A DNA stretch of 64,000 nt from JBMNMU01 sp050953505 (GCA_050953505.1 JBMNMU010000001.1:2232001-2296000); one strand, 5' to 3'. Positions 9,002-18,832 are shown, counted from the stretch's first letter. A program made the numbers and translations. Notes: generated by a model from the sequence alone, not told the origin.

Positions 9002-9377
9002 AAGCCTCCCCTTTCTTTTTTATGAGTATATGCAGCGAATGCCAGAATTGCCATCTCTCTTAGGCTTCATTTTTCTGATTTGGCTCATCGCCATCTTATG
9101 GAATGAGAATACAATTGCAGCTTAATCTGCTTGAAGAATATAGGAGTGAGATAATTTGTTTTAATTTATATTAAATAATATATCACACTTCTTTATTTAC
9201 TTCATCTGAATGGTGGCATTTTTTATATTTGCTTCTATAAACTGCACAATGCGCATATAAGTTGAGAGACTCCTGTTTTTCTAGTAGATTCTTAATATAG
9301 CCTGTAGGATTATTTTAAATTTAAAGGGATAATGTTTCACGTGAAACATTATCCCTGGCTCTTTAATAGTTATACTA
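9002..9377. other. Intergenic region holding a parS site
   Basis: This 376-bp stretch lies between the DUF454 gene start and the parB stop. It holds the parS palindrome at 9325-9356 and presumably the DUF454 promoter. I see no further gene; short plus-strand frames here have no ribosome site. Confidence 0.6.
9325..9356. promoter_or_regulatory. parS: parS centromere site inside a 32-bp perfect palindrome
   Basis: Positions 9333-9348 read TGTTTCACGTGAAACA, a perfect match to the bacterial parS consensus bound by Spo0J/ParB. The palindrome extends eight bases further on each side (AGGGATAA and TTATCCCT) to 32 bp with no mismatch. It lies 21 bp past the parB stop codon, so it could also act as an RNA hairpin ending the parAB transcript. 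Confidence 0.95.
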
Positions 9378-10283
9378 CTATAACCGCGTATTATTAAGGG
9401 CTAACAACATCTCAATGAGTCTTTCTAACTCATCTCTGCTGTAATATTCTATTTCAATTTTTCCACGCTTTGGGCCGTGGTTGATTTCAACCTTTGTTCC
9501 AAATACGTTCTTTAGATTCTCTTCCAGCACTAAAAGCTCTCTACTTTTGGCCCTGGCCTTAGCTCTGGTTTTCTTCTCTGATACAGCTTCTTCTTTTCTC
9601 GCCAAAGCTTCTACTTCCCTAACGGAAAGACCATTTTTTATAATAAGATGAGCAATTGAAATTTGTTTTTCTGTATCCTTTATGCCTGCTATTGCCCTGG
9701 CATGGCCGCTAGAAAGCTGCCCCTCCCTCACCATGCGTTTTACTTCATCAGGCAATTTTAAGAGTCTAAGGGCGTTAGATATGTAGGGTCTGCTCTTACC
9801 AACGCTTTTCGATACTTCTTCTTGTGTAAGTCCAAATTGATCAATCATCTGGTTAAGGGCTTCTGCTTCTTCCATAGGATTCAGATCTTCCCTTTGCATG
9901 TTTTCAATGATTGACAACAGCATATTTTGTTCATCATCTAGTTCTCTTACTATACAGGGAACTTTTTTTAAGGACGCTTTTCTTGCAGCCCTCCATCTTC
10001 GCTCCCCAGCAATAATCTCATAACCAACCTCTGCTTTTCTTACTATTATAGGTTGGATAATTCCGTGCTCTATAATAGAGTCTGATAGCTCTTGGATTTT
10101 ATCTTCATCAAAGATCTTCCTAGGCTGATTGGAGTTCGGCTTTATTTCATTTATGCTAAGAAGATGTATCATATTTTCATCATTGATTCTTTCATTATCT
10201 TCTAAGTCATCACCGGAAATCTCAACATTGTTGAATAAGGCTTCCAACCCTTTCCCCAGGCCTCTGCCCCTTACGGCACTCAT
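9378..10283 (-). CDS. parB: Chromosome partitioning protein ParB (Spo0J), CTPase clamp
   Basis: The 301-residue protein opens RGRGLGKGLEALF, then has the ParB/Srx domain with the CTP-binding motifs (NQPRKIFDE, IAGERRWRAAR, ENMQREDLNPMEEA). A helix-turn-helix (LTQEEVSKSVGKSRPYISNALRLL) and a C-terminal dimerisation region follow. It binds parS, spreads as a CTP-dependent clamp and loads condensin near the origin. Its ATG overlaps the parA stop by one base (TAATG), giving coupled translation. Two parS sites lie within 1.2 kb of the gene pair. Confidence 0.97.
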   Translation of the reverse strand: MSAVRGRGLGKGLEALFNNVEISGDDLEDNERINDENMIHLLSINEIKPNSNQPRKIFDEDKIQELSDSIIEHGIIQPIIVRKAEVGYEIIAGERRWRAARKASLKKVPCIVRELDDEQNMLLSIIENMQREDLNPMEEAEALNQMIDQFGLTQEEVSKSVGKSRPYISNALRLLKLPDEVKRMVREGQLSSGHARAIAGIKDTEKQISIAHLIIKNGLSVREVEALARKEEAVSEKKTRAKARAKSRELLVLEENLKNVFGTKVEINHGPKRGKIEIEYYSRDELERLIEMLLALNNTRL

Positions 10284-11056
10284 TATTGCTCACCCTCCAG
10301 TTCTAAGAATTCTTCTGCAAACTCTATATATGCTTCTGCCCCTCGGGACTTTGGATCATATTGAGTAATGGGTAAACCGTAGCTTGGCGCTTCAGCCAGC
10401 CTCACATTTCTTGGAATGACTGTCGTGTAAACCTTTTCTCTGAAATATTTCTTAACTTCTTCAACCACCTGAATAGATAAATTGGTTCTTCCATCAAACA
10501 TACTTAAAATGACACCTTGAATCTCTAATTGTGGATTAAGGTTCTTTTTTACCAGTTCAATGGTGCTCATGAGTTGACTTACACCCTCTAGTGCATAAAA
10601 TTCACATTGAATAGGTACAAGAACGCTATCTACAGCTGTTAAGGAATTTATTGTAAGCAACCCAAGGGATGGTGGGCAATCAATAAATATGTAATCATAA
10701 TCTGATTTAATTTTATCTAATGCCTTTTTAAGTCTTTTTTCCCTTCCTTCAAGCTGAACCAGTTCAATTTCAGCTCCGGCCAGCTGCACGCTAGCGGGAA
10801 TAATATCAAGACCTTTAACATTTGTAGAAAGTATAGCATCCTTAGGTTCAAGCTTGTCATCTATAAGTACTTCATAGGTGGTTCTGCCTAACCCTTTTTT
10901 TGATATACCCATGCCACTTGTTGTATTTCCCTGCGGATCAATATCTAGAATAAGTATCCTTTTGCCTTTCATAGCTAAGCAAGCTGCCAGGTTAATATTT
11001 GTTGTGGTTTTTCCCACTCCCCCTTTTTGGTTGAAGATTGCAATTGCTTTTCCCAA
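10283..11056 (-). CDS. parA: Chromosome partitioning ATPase ParA (Soj)
   Basis: The 257-residue deviant Walker ATPase starts MGKAIAIFNQKGGVGKTTTN, with the signature lysine in KGGVGKTT, Walker A' DIDPQGN and Walker B FIDCPPSLGLL. It works with ParB/Spo0J in origin segregation and regulates DnaA in Bacillus. It overlaps parB by one base. The ATG follows GGAGGATAAATACTTTG. A 650-bp gap with a second parS separates it from noc. Confidence 0.97.
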   Translation of the reverse strand: MGKAIAIFNQKGGVGKTTTNINLAACLAMKGKRILILDIDPQGNTTSGMGISKKGLGRTTYEVLIDDKLEPKDAILSTNVKGLDIIPASVQLAGAEIELVQLEGREKRLKKALDKIKSDYDYIFIDCPPSLGLLTINSLTAVDSVLVPIQCEFYALEGVSQLMSTIELVKKNLNPQLEIQGVILSMFDGRTNLSIQVVEEVKKYFREKVYTTVIPRNVRLAEAPSYGLPITQYDPKSRGAEAYIEFAEEFLELEGEQ

Positions 11057-11709
11057 AGTATTTATCCTCCTCTATACCCTTGTGCCCGTAACCATTTTCT
11101 GTTCAACTGTTCTTATTATATATCATAGCACATATGTTTTCCATATATTTTTAATTTTGGATAATGGTATCCTTATTGTGATGATGCAGTAAAGCTAATA
11201 TTTTCTATTAAATATTTGTTAAAAAGCACCTCACAAGCGCAAACTCCTGCCTACATTTAGGTGTCTTGCGCTGATTGGGTAGCCTGAATTATAATAAGTA
11301 TTGAAGAGTTGAAGCTGCTTATCATTTTCAACATAAAATATTAATTTTGCATATAATCAATGTAATCAATATAATCATATATTGGCATAAAAAATTTCAA
11401 TTTGCAACATTAATAGAAATCTATTAATTACAGTAAAAAGGTTTCACGTGAAACATACACATGAAACCTTTTTTTGTTGGATTTTTATGAAACTATTAAT
11501 ATATGGAAACAAATTGCACTAATTAAATTTATTAATCAAATCATATTTAATAAATCTTCTCTTATGCTGGTGAGACTCCACTCTAAAGTGAATTGTATAA
11601 AAGTTGAACTCAGCCTTTCTATCCCCTGGCATACAATAAAGGCTTTAAATACAAATATTAGATCATGGGGGATTCTCCAGGAATATAGATATATTGCATT
11701 TATATACAG
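11057..11709. other. Long intergenic region between noc and parA, with second parS
   Basis: This 653-bp AT-rich gap holds the parA promoter, a parS variant at 11440-11455, and an interrupted hairpin with arms AGCGCAA (11236) and TTGCGCT (11276). A run of near repeats of TAATCAAT lies around 11353-11380. A plus-strand frame at 11474-11797 exists but overlaps noc antisense and has no ribosome site, so I do not call it. Confidence 0.6.
11435..11477. promoter_or_regulatory. parS: Second parS site within a terminator-like inverted repeat
   Basis: GGTTTCACGTGAAACA at 11440-11455 matches parS at 15 of 16 positions. The left half-site is also the left arm of a longer hairpin, AAAAAGGTTTCA pairing with TGAAACCTTTTTT at about 11462-11474. 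Its right arm ends in a T-run, so the parS sequence is embedded in a bidirectional terminator-like structure. Confidence 0.85.
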
Positions 11710-12537
11710 TTACTGGTTACCAGCCAACATAGTTGGTTTATTTTCCTTTTTTGGTATTAATATCCTAAGCTCTAGATGGTCCCCTTTATCCTCTTGATAG
11801 TATTTGGCATCTTTTTCAACCTCATGGATGCTTCCAAAAGCCTTCTTTATGGTGTTGATATATATTCTATAATTAATAAACCTTAATTTATCTACCTTTC
11901 TCTTTTCTTCTTCTTGTTTGGCCAAAACTTCTTCTATGAGCTTCTCACTTTGCTTTACATTAAGGCCATGAGCAATTATTCTATCAAGAACTTGTCTGCG
12001 GATTTTGTCATCCCTTATCTTTAGTAAAGCCCTAGCATGTCTTTCTGTTAGTTGGTTCTCTGTTAAAGCTTCTAGAATATCTGCTGGCAAAGCTAGAAGC
12101 CTTATTTTATTTGAAATTGTCGACTGCTTTTTCCCCATTTTTTTAGCAATTTCCATCTGGGTCAGCCCATGTACATCCATAAGCTGCTTATAAGCCATTG
12201 CCTCCTCTATGAAATTTAAGTCTTGCCTCTGCACGTTCTCAATTAAGGCCAGAAATGCGGCATCCTTATCATCAGCCTCCTTAATAATTGCCGGTATCAT
12301 TTTTAGACCAGCCATACTTGCCGCTCTAAGCCTTCTTTCTCCGGCTATCAATATGTACAATCCTTTTCCCCTGCCATCCTTCTTCACTATTATGGGCTGA
12401 ATCACGCCATACTCCTTTATGGAGTCACAAAGATCACTTAATTCGCTATCGCAAAAAACTTTTCTAGGTTGATCCGGATTAGTACAAATTAGGTCTATAG
12501 GTAGCTCTAACTGATCTGGTCTCTTAAAAAACATCAT
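11710..12537 (-). CDS. noc: Nucleoid occlusion protein Noc (ParB paralogue)
   Basis: The 275-residue protein has the ParB-type CTP-binding core (PDQPRKVF, IAGERRLRAASMAG, ENVQRQDLNFIEEA) and a helix-turn-helix (LTQMEIAKKMGKKQSTIS). Position between rsmG and parA is that of noc in Bacillus; Noc binds its own sites and blocks division over the nucleoid. I start it at ATG 12537, preceded by AAGGGGGTAAAA. An upstream ATG at 12630 would add 31 residues without similarity. The short N-terminus MMFFKR could be the amphipathic membrane-binding helix known in Noc, which is inference. Confidence 0.88.
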   Translation of the reverse strand: MMFFKRPDQLELPIDLICTNPDQPRKVFCDSELSDLCDSIKEYGVIQPIIVKKDGRGKGLYILIAGERRLRAASMAGLKMIPAIIKEADDKDAAFLALIENVQRQDLNFIEEAMAYKQLMDVHGLTQMEIAKKMGKKQSTISNKIRLLALPADILEALTENQLTERHARALLKIRDDKIRRQVLDRIIAHGLNVKQSEKLIEEVLAKQEEEKRKVDKLRFINYRIYINTIKKAFGSIHEVEKDAKYYQEDKGDHLELRILIPKKENKPTMLAGNQ

Positions 12538-12731
12538 TTTTACCCCCTTGTGTTTAAAATATTGCCAAATTGAGCCACATGAAACTCTATCCCAAGCGTA
12601 GTGTATTTTATATGACTGATAATAAGTCATCCCTTTCTAAATAAAAATTATTATAAGTACATATAAATTCGAGTGCACTTCTATAATAACAGAGTGCTTG
12701 TCCTCATTAAAAGAAGTTTTCATCAACAAAA

Positions 12732-12760
12732 AACCTCTGAAATCTTCATTTCAGAGGCTC
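12732..12760 (-). terminator. Terminator hairpin at the end of rsmG
   Basis: CCTCTGAAAT and ATTTCAGAGG form a ten-base perfect stem around a short loop, overlapping the last codons of rsmG. Read on the minus strand, it is followed by TTTTTTG, so it is a good intrinsic terminator for the mnmG-rsmG transcript. Confidence 0.8.
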
Positions 12761-13456
12761 TTTCGCCGGAGTTCCCGCTTTTCTCGGATATTTCGCTAAG
12801 GATTTAGTTGTTTTCTTGATGAAAATTATATTATGATCTAAGTCATATCCATTCATTTCAAAGTTTTTGATTTCCTCAATACTCCCACTCAGCTTTTTGA
12901 TCGCGCTTTTACTGGAGTTCAGTTCTTCTTCTGCATTTTTGCTTTTATATGCACCAAACCATCCACCTACTCTCACAAATGGAAGGCAATATTCCGATAA
13001 AACATTTAGATTGGCAACCGCCCTTGAAAGGCAAAGATCATACTGCTCCCGATGTTCCTTGCTTCTGGCCAGATCCTCTGCCCTTCCGTGGCACAAAGTT
13101 ACATTTTGAATGCCTAGGCCTTTTGCTATTTCATCTATAATGTTCAGTCTCTTTTTTAAAGAGTCTACAAGGACAAAGCTCTTTTCCGGTGAAATAATTG
13201 CCAGTGGTATGCCTGGGAATCCAGCACCTGTACCAATATCTATGATTTTGTTTGCTTCTTGATATTGGAATGCATCATAGCACGTAATAGAATCTACAAA
13301 ATGCTTTTTAATAAAACCTTCCTTATCTGTAATTGAAGTAAGATTTACCTTTTCATTCCACTCTAAAATTTGTTCCATGTAAGATTGAAACAGTCCAATG
13401 GTATTATCATCATAAGGAGCCTTTAGCTTGATCAATGCATCAATGAGTAGATTCAT
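12746..13456 (-). CDS. rsmG: 16S rRNA (guanine527-N7)-methyltransferase RsmG
   Basis: The 236-residue SAM-dependent methyltransferase contains the RsmG motifs [31 protein letters not shown] (SAM loop) and [16 protein letters not shown]. It methylates G527 of 16S rRNA, and its loss gives low-level streptomycin resistance in other bacteria. The gene overlaps the end of mnmG by 17 bases, so the two are translationally coupled. The C-terminus is slightly long ([17 protein letters not shown]). A hairpin with arms CCTCTGAAAT/ATTTCAGAGG at 12733-12758 overlaps its stop region and is a likely terminator. Confidence 0.96.
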   Translation of the reverse strand: MNLLIDALIKLKAPYDDNTIGLFQSYMEQILEWNEKVNLTSITDKEGFIKKHFVDSITCYDAFQYQEANKIIDIGTGAGFPGIPLAIISPEKSFVLVDSLKKRLNIIDEIAKGLGIQNVTLCHGRAEDLARSKEHREQYDLCLSRAVANLNVLSEYCLPFVRVGGWFGAYKSKNAEEELNSSKSAIKKLSGSIEEIKNFEMNGYDLDHNIIFIKKTTKSLAKYPRKAGTPAKEPLK

Positions 13457-15341
13457 TTGGCTTTATTCTCCTTTGCTTCTCTAAGTATACTAGTAGAACA
13501 TTAATATCTGCAGGGGATACACCAGAAATCCTTGAAGCCTGTCCTATGGACACAGGCTTTATTTGATTCAGCTTTTGTCTAGCTTCGATTCTTAATGAAT
13601 CAATCTCTTCATAATCTATGTCTTCAGGTATCTTTTTATTTTCAAGCTTCTTAAATCGTTCGATCTGTTGATATTGCTTGGTCACATACCCTTCATATTT
13701 AATCTGCACTTCCAGTTGGGTGGCTCCATGCTGGGAAAGCTCTTCCCTGTCCGGGTCGATTTCCTTTATTTTTTCATAGGTCATTTCGGGCCTTTTCATA
13801 AGCTCCGCCAGGGAAATCTTGTTTTGCAAAGGAGCGCTTCCATGCCTTTCAAGAAAATCCTTCACTTCAGAAGGTGTGACATAAATACTCTTTAGCCTTT
13901 CCAGCTCCTTTTCCACCGCTTCCTTATTCTTCAGATATCTTCGGTATCGGTCTTCAGAGGCTAGCCCTATTTTATATGATTTTTCAGTCAGTCTTGTATC
14001 AGCATTGTCCTGCCTCAAAACTAAACGGTATTCTGCCCTGGAGGTCATGATTCTGTATGGCTCATTGGTACCTTTTATCACTAAATCATCGATAAGAACG
14101 CCAATATAAGCTTCCGAACGATCGAGAATAAATGGATCTTTTCCATTTAGCTTTAGTGCTACATTTATTCCCGCCATCAAGCCCTGGGCAGCTGCTTCCT
14201 CATAGCCAGAGCTACCATTAAGTTGACCAGCACAATACAGATTTCTAATTCTCCTATGCTCCAGGGTCATCTTTAATTCTTGTGGATCTATGCAATCATA
14301 TTCAATAGCATAAGCGGCTCTTGTTATCCTTAAGTTTTCCAAGCCTGGAATGGTTCTATAAAACTGAATTTGAACATCCTCCGGTAGACTAGAGGACATT
14401 CCCTGAATATAAACCTCGTCTGTATTTAAACCCTCCGGCTCGATGAATAGCTGATGCCTGTTTTTATCTGCAAACCTGCTGACCTTATCTTCTATTGAAG
14501 GACAATACCTGGCACCTACGCCCTCAATTTGTCCTCCATATAACGCCGATTTGGAGAAATTATCTCTGATTATTTGGTGAGTCTCCTCATTGGTATAAGT
14601 TAACCAGCAGGATACCTGCTCTATATCCAGAGAATCATTCATAAAGGAAAAAGGAACAATCTTCTCATCTCCCGGCTGTTCAATCATCTTTTCAAAATTT
14701 AGTGACTGTGCTAAGGCTCTAGCTGGTGTTCCTGTCTTAAATCTTCTTAAAGGAATCCCATGTTTTTCAAGGCTTTCGCTAATCTCCACGGCTGGTGAAA
14801 GACCATTTGGCGCACTTTCAAAGGCCCATTCCCCCATGAAGATCTTACTTCTCATGAAGGTACCAGTACATAAAACCACTGCACGGGCACGATAAGCCGC
14901 ACCGGTTTTTAAAATGACTCCTTTAACCTCATCATCTTCTATCATTAAATCAATTACTTCACCTTGTTTTAAATCTAACTTTTCTTGTCTTTCCAAGGTT
15001 TTCTTCATTTCTAGATGATAAATATTCTTATCTGCTTGTGCACGCAAGGAGTGAACCGCCGGTCCTTTAGCAGTGTTAAGCATTCTACTTTGAATGAATG
15101 CTTTATCTATATTAATACCCATCTCTCCACCTAAAGCATCTATTTCTCGCACAAGATGACCCTTACCTGTTCCACCAATGGAAGGATTGCAAGCCATCAT
15201 GGCAATAGCCTCTAGGTTTGTTGAAAGTACTAGGGTTCTATGCCCCATACGAGCAGTAGCAAGCCCCGCCTCACATCCCGCATGGCCAGCTCCTACTACA
15301 ACTACATCATATTCATCTAATATAAAATATTTCATCTTCAT
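13440..15341 (-). CDS. mnmG: tRNA uridine-34 carboxymethylaminomethyl synthase subunit MnmG
   Basis: The 633-residue FAD protein forms a complex with MnmE to modify U34 of tRNAs. The dinucleotide-binding motif [17 protein letters not shown] is near residue 16. GidA signatures follow: [41 protein letters not shown] and [13 protein letters not shown]. The start may be the internal ATG at 15335, which is better spaced from TAGGGT than the ATG at 15341. It follows mnmE by 23 bp and overlaps rsmG. Confidence 0.97.
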   Translation of the reverse strand: MKMKYFILDEYDVVVVGAGHAGCEAGLATARMGHRTLVLSTNLEAIAMMACNPSIGGTGKGHLVREIDALGGEMGINIDKAFIQSRMLNTAKGPAVHSLRAQADKNIYHLEMKKTLERQEKLDLKQGEVIDLMIEDDEVKGVILKTGAAYRARAVVLCTGTFMRSKIFMGEWAFESAPNGLSPAVEISESLEKHGIPLRRFKTGTPARALAQSLNFEKMIEQPGDEKIVPFSFMNDSLDIEQVSCWLTYTNEETHQIIRDNFSKSALYGGQIEGVGARYCPSIEDKVSRFADKNRHQLFIEPEGLNTDEVYIQGMSSSLPEDVQIQFYRTIPGLENLRITRAAYAIEYDCIDPQELKMTLEHRRIRNLYCAGQLNGSSGYEEAAAQGLMAGINVALKLNGKDPFILDRSEAYIGVLIDDLVIKGTNEPYRIMTSRAEYRLVLRQDNADTRLTEKSYKIGLASEDRYRRYLKNKEAVEKELERLKSIYVTPSEVKDFLERHGSAPLQNKISLAELMKRPEMTYEKIKEIDPDREELSQHGATQLEVQIKYEGYVTKQYQQIERFKKLENKKIPEDIDYEEIDSLRIEARQKLNQIKPVSIGQASRISGVSPADINVLLVYLEKQRRIKPNESTH

Positions 15342-15364
15342 TACCCTATGTCTACCCTAGGTTT

Positions 15365-16744
15365 TTATTTTCCTAGGCAAAATCTTGCAAAAACTTCATC
15401 TATAATATTTTCCGCCACAGAATCACCTATAATTTCCCCTAATAGTTCCCAGCCCCGGCGAACATCTACCTCAATAAAATCTAAAGCCTCATTTCTTGCG
15501 GCCATTTCATAGGCATCCTCAATGGCGTCCTTTGCATTCTGGAGTAAGTCTTTGTGCCTTACATTGGTTACAAGCAAGCTATCTTCCTGCCTGACGTTAC
15601 CTCCATAGACCAAATCTTCCAGCTTATCCTCCAGCTCATTAATTCCAATACTCTCTTTTATCCCTGTTTCTATAACTATAGCTGTAGGAAGCAGCTTTTG
15701 TATATCTGATTTAGTTAATACGGTTTTTAAATCTATTTTATTAATAAGGGCAATAATTTTTCTGTTTCCAACGTAATCTATAATGTCATAATCTTCTTGT
15801 GATAGAGGTTCGCTTCCATCCAAAATCAAAATGATCAAATCTGCTCGATTGAAGGATGCTTTGCTCTTTTCTATTCCTATTTTTTCTATTGCATCATCTG
15901 TTTCACGAATGCCTGCTGTATCTGTAATCTTCACAGGTATATTTCTAATGCTAATAACTTCTTCTATGGTGTCTCTTGTCGTTCCGGGTATTTCCGTTAC
16001 AATAGCTCTTGATTCTTTCAGTAAAGCATTCATCAAAGATGATTTTCCTACATTAGGCTTACCGATTATAACTACATTTAAGCCTTCACGAATAATCCTA
16101 CCAGTATCCGCTGTAGCTATTAATTTATCTATATCATCGCTTATCGCTGATAGAGAATTAGTTAAAGAATTATAAGTAATCTCTTCAATATCCTCATCGG
16201 GATAATCTAAATTAACAGTGATATTAACCAGTACATCCATTAGCTCACTTCGAATAGCTTTAATCCTCTCAGAAAGCTGTCCTTCCATTTGTCCCAAAGC
16301 TACGTTGAAGCTTTTATCTGTTTTTGCACTGATCAAATCCATTACGGCTTCTGCTTGAGATAAATCAAGTCTGCCATTTAAAAAAGCACGTTTTGTGAAT
16401 TCCCCTTTTTCAGCTAGTCTTGCACCCTTCCTCAAAACTAAGGATAGGGTTTTTCTAAGAGACACAATACTGCCATGACAATATATTTCAACTACATCCT
16501 CAGCAGTGTACGTCCTTGGCCCTTGCATATATACTGCTAGTACTTCATCAATCAGCTCTGAATTATCCTTGTCAATGATATTTCCATAGTATAATCGTCT
16601 ATTGTCGATATTAGATATATCTGGCAGCTTCTTGGGCACAAAAACTTGCCCTAGTATTGATTTGGCTTGATCCCCACTTATTCTAACTATTCCTATACCG
16701 CCTTCCCCATAAGCAGTAGCGATAGCAGCTATCGTATCTTCCAT
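15365..16744 (-). CDS. mnmE: tRNA modification GTPase MnmE
   Basis: The 459-residue protein has the N-terminal formyl-THF-binding domain (DTIAAIATAYGEGGIGIVRI) and a helical domain interrupted by a G domain: GKPNVGKSS (P-loop), DTAG and NKID. It ends in the conserved FARFCLGK with the catalytic Cys. With MnmG it installs cmnm5U34 on tRNA. It is the head of the mnmE-mnmG-rsmG unit. Upstream lies an array of short tandem repeats (16757-16941) rather than jag directly. Confidence 0.97.
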   Translation of the reverse strand: MEDTIAAIATAYGEGGIGIVRISGDQAKSILGQVFVPKKLPDISNIDNRRLYYGNIIDKDNSELIDEVLAVYMQGPRTYTAEDVVEIYCHGSIVSLRKTLSLVLRKGARLAEKGEFTKRAFLNGRLDLSQAEAVMDLISAKTDKSFNVALGQMEGQLSERIKAIRSELMDVLVNITVNLDYPDEDIEEITYNSLTNSLSAISDDIDKLIATADTGRIIREGLNVVIIGKPNVGKSSLMNALLKESRAIVTEIPGTTRDTIEEVISIRNIPVKITDTAGIRETDDAIEKIGIEKSKASFNRADLIILILDGSEPLSQEDYDIIDYVGNRKIIALINKIDLKTVLTKSDIQKLLPTAIVIETGIKESIGINELEDKLEDLVYGGNVRQEDSLLVTNVRHKDLLQNAKDAIEDAYEMAARNEALDFIEVDVRRGWELLGEIIGDSVAENIIDEVFARFCLGK

Positions 16745-16756
16745 TCCCTTTACCTC

Positions 16757-16941
16757 TTAACATTCTACCCAGTGCTTTAGCACTGCTGGTAGAATTTATA
16801 CAGAAATTACCCAGCTTTGCTGGCTGTAATTTTTCAGTTAACATTCTATCCAGTGCTTTAGCGCTGTTGATAGAATTTATACAGAAATTACTCAGCTTTA
16901 GCTGGCTGTAATTTTTCAGTTAACATTCTACCCAGTGCTTT
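16757..16941. repeat. Tandem 81/82-bp repeat, two full copies plus a partial third
   Basis: Units start at 16757, 16838 and 16920, each opening TTAACATTCTA. Copies one and two differ at a few bases and by one inserted A; copy three stops after about 22 bp. Each unit folds into two hairpins: ATTCTACC-CAGTGC pairing with GCACTG-CTGGTAGAAT, and AATTACC-CAGC pairing with GCTGGCTGTAATT. It lies between the jag and mnmE genes, and I know no family for it. Confidence 0.85.
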
Positions 16942-16959
16942 GTCTTGTCTATAAACCCT

Positions 16960-16991
16960 AACAGACCGAGGAAGGATTCCCCGGTCTATTG
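16960..16991 (-). terminator. Hairpin downstream of jag
   Basis: Arms ACAGACCG and CGGTCTATTGT, extended by GG/CC, bracket about a dozen bases 10 bp after the jag stop. The T-run on the minus strand is weak (TGTTAGGGTTTATAG). It is a likely end of the rpmH-rnpA-yidD-yidC-jag transcript. Confidence 0.5.
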
Positions 16992-17000
16992 TATTCTTCC

Positions 17001-17876
17001 CTATTTAAGTTCAATAATTACCCTTCTATAGGGTTCCTCACCTTCACTTCTAGTCCTAACTCTGGAGTCTGATTGTAAAGTGGCATGAATAACCTTTCTT
17101 TCGTAAGGATTCATTGGTTCCAATCTGACGTTTTTCCCCGTCTTTACTACCTTTTCTGCCAATCTGTTTGCTAGCTGTTCTAAGGTTCTCTCTCTTTTTT
17201 CTCGGTAGTTTTCAGCATCTATCACAACTCTAAGATACTTTTCTCTATCCTTATTCACTACAAGGCTTGTTAAATACTGAATCGCATCTAGAGTTTGTCC
17301 CCTTTTACCGATGATAGTACCTGAATCCTTACCATTAATATCTACAAAAATACAATTATCGTTTCCTAGCACGCTTATGTTTAGGTCAAGTCCCATTTTT
17401 GTAGTTATATCCTCAAGAAAGTTTTGTACTGTCTTATCCTCAACTTCAACAAGATCTTTAGGCTTCTCTCTTAATATAAAGCTTCCACTATCATATTCTT
17501 CCCTGTATTTTCTTGGTCGCTCTCTTCTTCTTTCCTTCTTTATGGTCTTGCTTTGAGAATCCTTCTGGGGTTTTTCTCTTTCCGGCTTCTCCTCTGAATG
17601 CAAAACCTTCTTCGTTTCTTTATGGGCTGATCTATTTTTTTTCAAATATGAATCCGTCTTCAAGGCTTCGTCGTCGTTCTCAATGGGCTTTTCAACTTTC
17701 TCTTCTACCTTTTTTTCAACCCTGACCTTAGCTAGCTTTGAACCGATTCCGAAAAAACCCTTAGATGGTTCTTCTAAAACTATGACATTAACCTGATCAA
17801 TAGTTAAGTTCAGATCTATTAGGGCGAGTCTCACGGCTTCATCAATATCTTTTCCCCATTTTTCCGAAAAATCCAT
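17001..17876 (-). CDS. jag: Jag/KhpB (EloR) RNA-binding protein
   Basis: The 291-residue protein has a Jag N-terminal domain (about residues 1-50, ending GFFGIGSKLAKVRVE), a charged Lys/Glu/Arg linker (about 55-125), a KH domain with IIGKRGQTLDAIQYLTSLVVN, and a C-terminal R3H domain (NPYERKVIHATLQ). KhpB with KhpA binds RNA and affects cell elongation; in Bacillus, Jag is encoded with SpoIIIJ. I use ATG 17876, preceded by GGAGG. A longer frame to 17939 overlaps yidC and encodes unrelated residues. It lies 19 bp after yidC. Confidence 0.95.
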   Translation of the reverse strand: MDFSEKWGKDIDEAVRLALIDLNLTIDQVNVIVLEEPSKGFFGIGSKLAKVRVEKKVEEKVEKPIENDDEALKTDSYLKKNRSAHKETKKVLHSEEKPEREKPQKDSQSKTIKKERRRERPRKYREEYDSGSFILREKPKDLVEVEDKTVQNFLEDITTKMGLDLNISVLGNDNCIFVDINGKDSGTIIGKRGQTLDAIQYLTSLVVNKDREKYLRVVIDAENYREKRERTLEQLANRLAEKVVKTGKNVRLEPMNPYERKVIHATLQSDSRVRTRSEGEEPYRRVIIELK

Positions 17877-17895
17877 ATTCACTTTTCCTCCGTCT

Positions 17896-18591
17896 TTAAT
17901 TTTTACCCTTCTGAGCAAGCTTTTTGTCTTTCCATACATTTAATGACATAGTTTGGATGATCTGAAAAACCGAACTTACAAACCAGTAAAGGGCTAACCC
18001 TGCTGGGAAAGATCGAGCCATCCATACAATCATAATAGGGAAAAAGTATCTCATCATTTTCATCATAGAACCCATAGATGCAACTTCTGCAGTCTGTGTA
18101 CTTTTCTGTGTTAGAGAAAATGATATAAAAGTAGCTAATCCTGCTGCTATAGGTAATATCCAGGGGTCTGGTTGACTTAGGTCAGGTATCCAAACAAAAG
18201 CCTCATGAATAGCCATTAGCATTTCATTGCTATCAATGAAAGTCGTTGGATTTCGTAGTAGAGCAAATAACCCCAAAATAATGGGCATCTGAATTAACAT
18301 GGGCAGACACCCTCTCGCCGGATTAAATTTTTCTTCTTTGTAAAGCTCCATCATCTTGATGTTTAGAGTTTCTTTGTCGTTTGCATATTTTCTTTGCAAT
18401 TCTTTCATTTTAGGCTGCAAATCAGCCATTTTTGCAGAATGCTTAATTTGAGATGCATACAACGGAAATAATACGCCTTTTACGATGATAGTAAAAACAA
18501 TCAGAGTGATTCCATAACTGTCTATAAAACCATACAACAGGCTAAGCAACATACCCAAGGGATTTGCTATAATTCCTATTATCGCGTTCAT
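17896..18591 (-). CDS. yidC: Membrane protein insertase YidC (SpoIIIJ/OxaA type)
   Basis: The 231-residue short Gram-positive type YidC shows the first conserved membrane helix (YGITLIVFTIIVKGVLFPLY) and the basic segment QIKHSAKMADLQPKMKELQ. The RGCLPMLIQMPI motif and the final pair of helices follow. It inserts membrane proteins, alone or with SecYEG. No lipoprotein signal is visible, unlike Bacillus SpoIIIJ. It sits between yidD and jag in the conserved rpmH-rnpA-yidD-yidC-jag order. Confidence 0.96.
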   Translation of the reverse strand: MNAIIGIIANPLGMLLSLLYGFIDSYGITLIVFTIIVKGVLFPLYASQIKHSAKMADLQPKMKELQRKYANDKETLNIKMMELYKEEKFNPARGCLPMLIQMPIILGLFALLRNPTTFIDSNEMLMAIHEAFVWIPDLSQPDPWILPIAAGLATFISFSLTQKSTQTAEVASMGSMMKMMRYFFPIMIVWMARSFPAGLALYWFVSSVFQIIQTMSLNVWKDKKLAQKGKN

Positions 18592-18609
18592 TCATAATCC
18601 TCCTGTCAC

Positions 18610-18819
18610 TCATTTCAGTGGATCGTAACCTCCTAAATGAAATGGATGACATTTTAAAATTCTTTTGACACCATATAAACTGCCCTTTAATGCTCCATAC
18701 TTTTCTACGGCCTGAATAAAATACTGTGAACATGTAGGGTAAAATCGGCAGCTAGCCGGAAATAAAGGGGATATAAATTTTTGATACCCTTTAATTAAGA
18801 TGATTATAAGTGTTTTCAA
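18610..18819 (-). CDS. yidD: Membrane protein insertion efficiency factor YidD
   Basis: The 69-residue protein has the family pattern [20 protein letters not shown], then [16 protein letters not shown] and the C-terminal [11 protein letters not shown], with the conserved cysteines. It is a small amphipathic, membrane-associated protein that helps YidC. It lies 13 bp after rnpA and 18 bp before yidC. Confidence 0.96.
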   Translation of the reverse strand: MKTLIIILIKGYQKFISPLFPASCRFYPTCSQYFIQAVEKYGALKGSLYGVKRILKCHPFHLGGYDPLK

Positions 18820-18832
18820 AACATCACCTATT

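Noticed and set aside
11474..11797. 107-codon plus-strand frame in the noc-parA gap
   Set aside because: Overlaps noc antisense, has no ribosome site and starts within the T-run of a terminator-like structure.
16757..16941. Possible CRISPR array
   Set aside because: Units are contiguous 81-82 bp tandem copies without unique spacers, and there are no cas genes.
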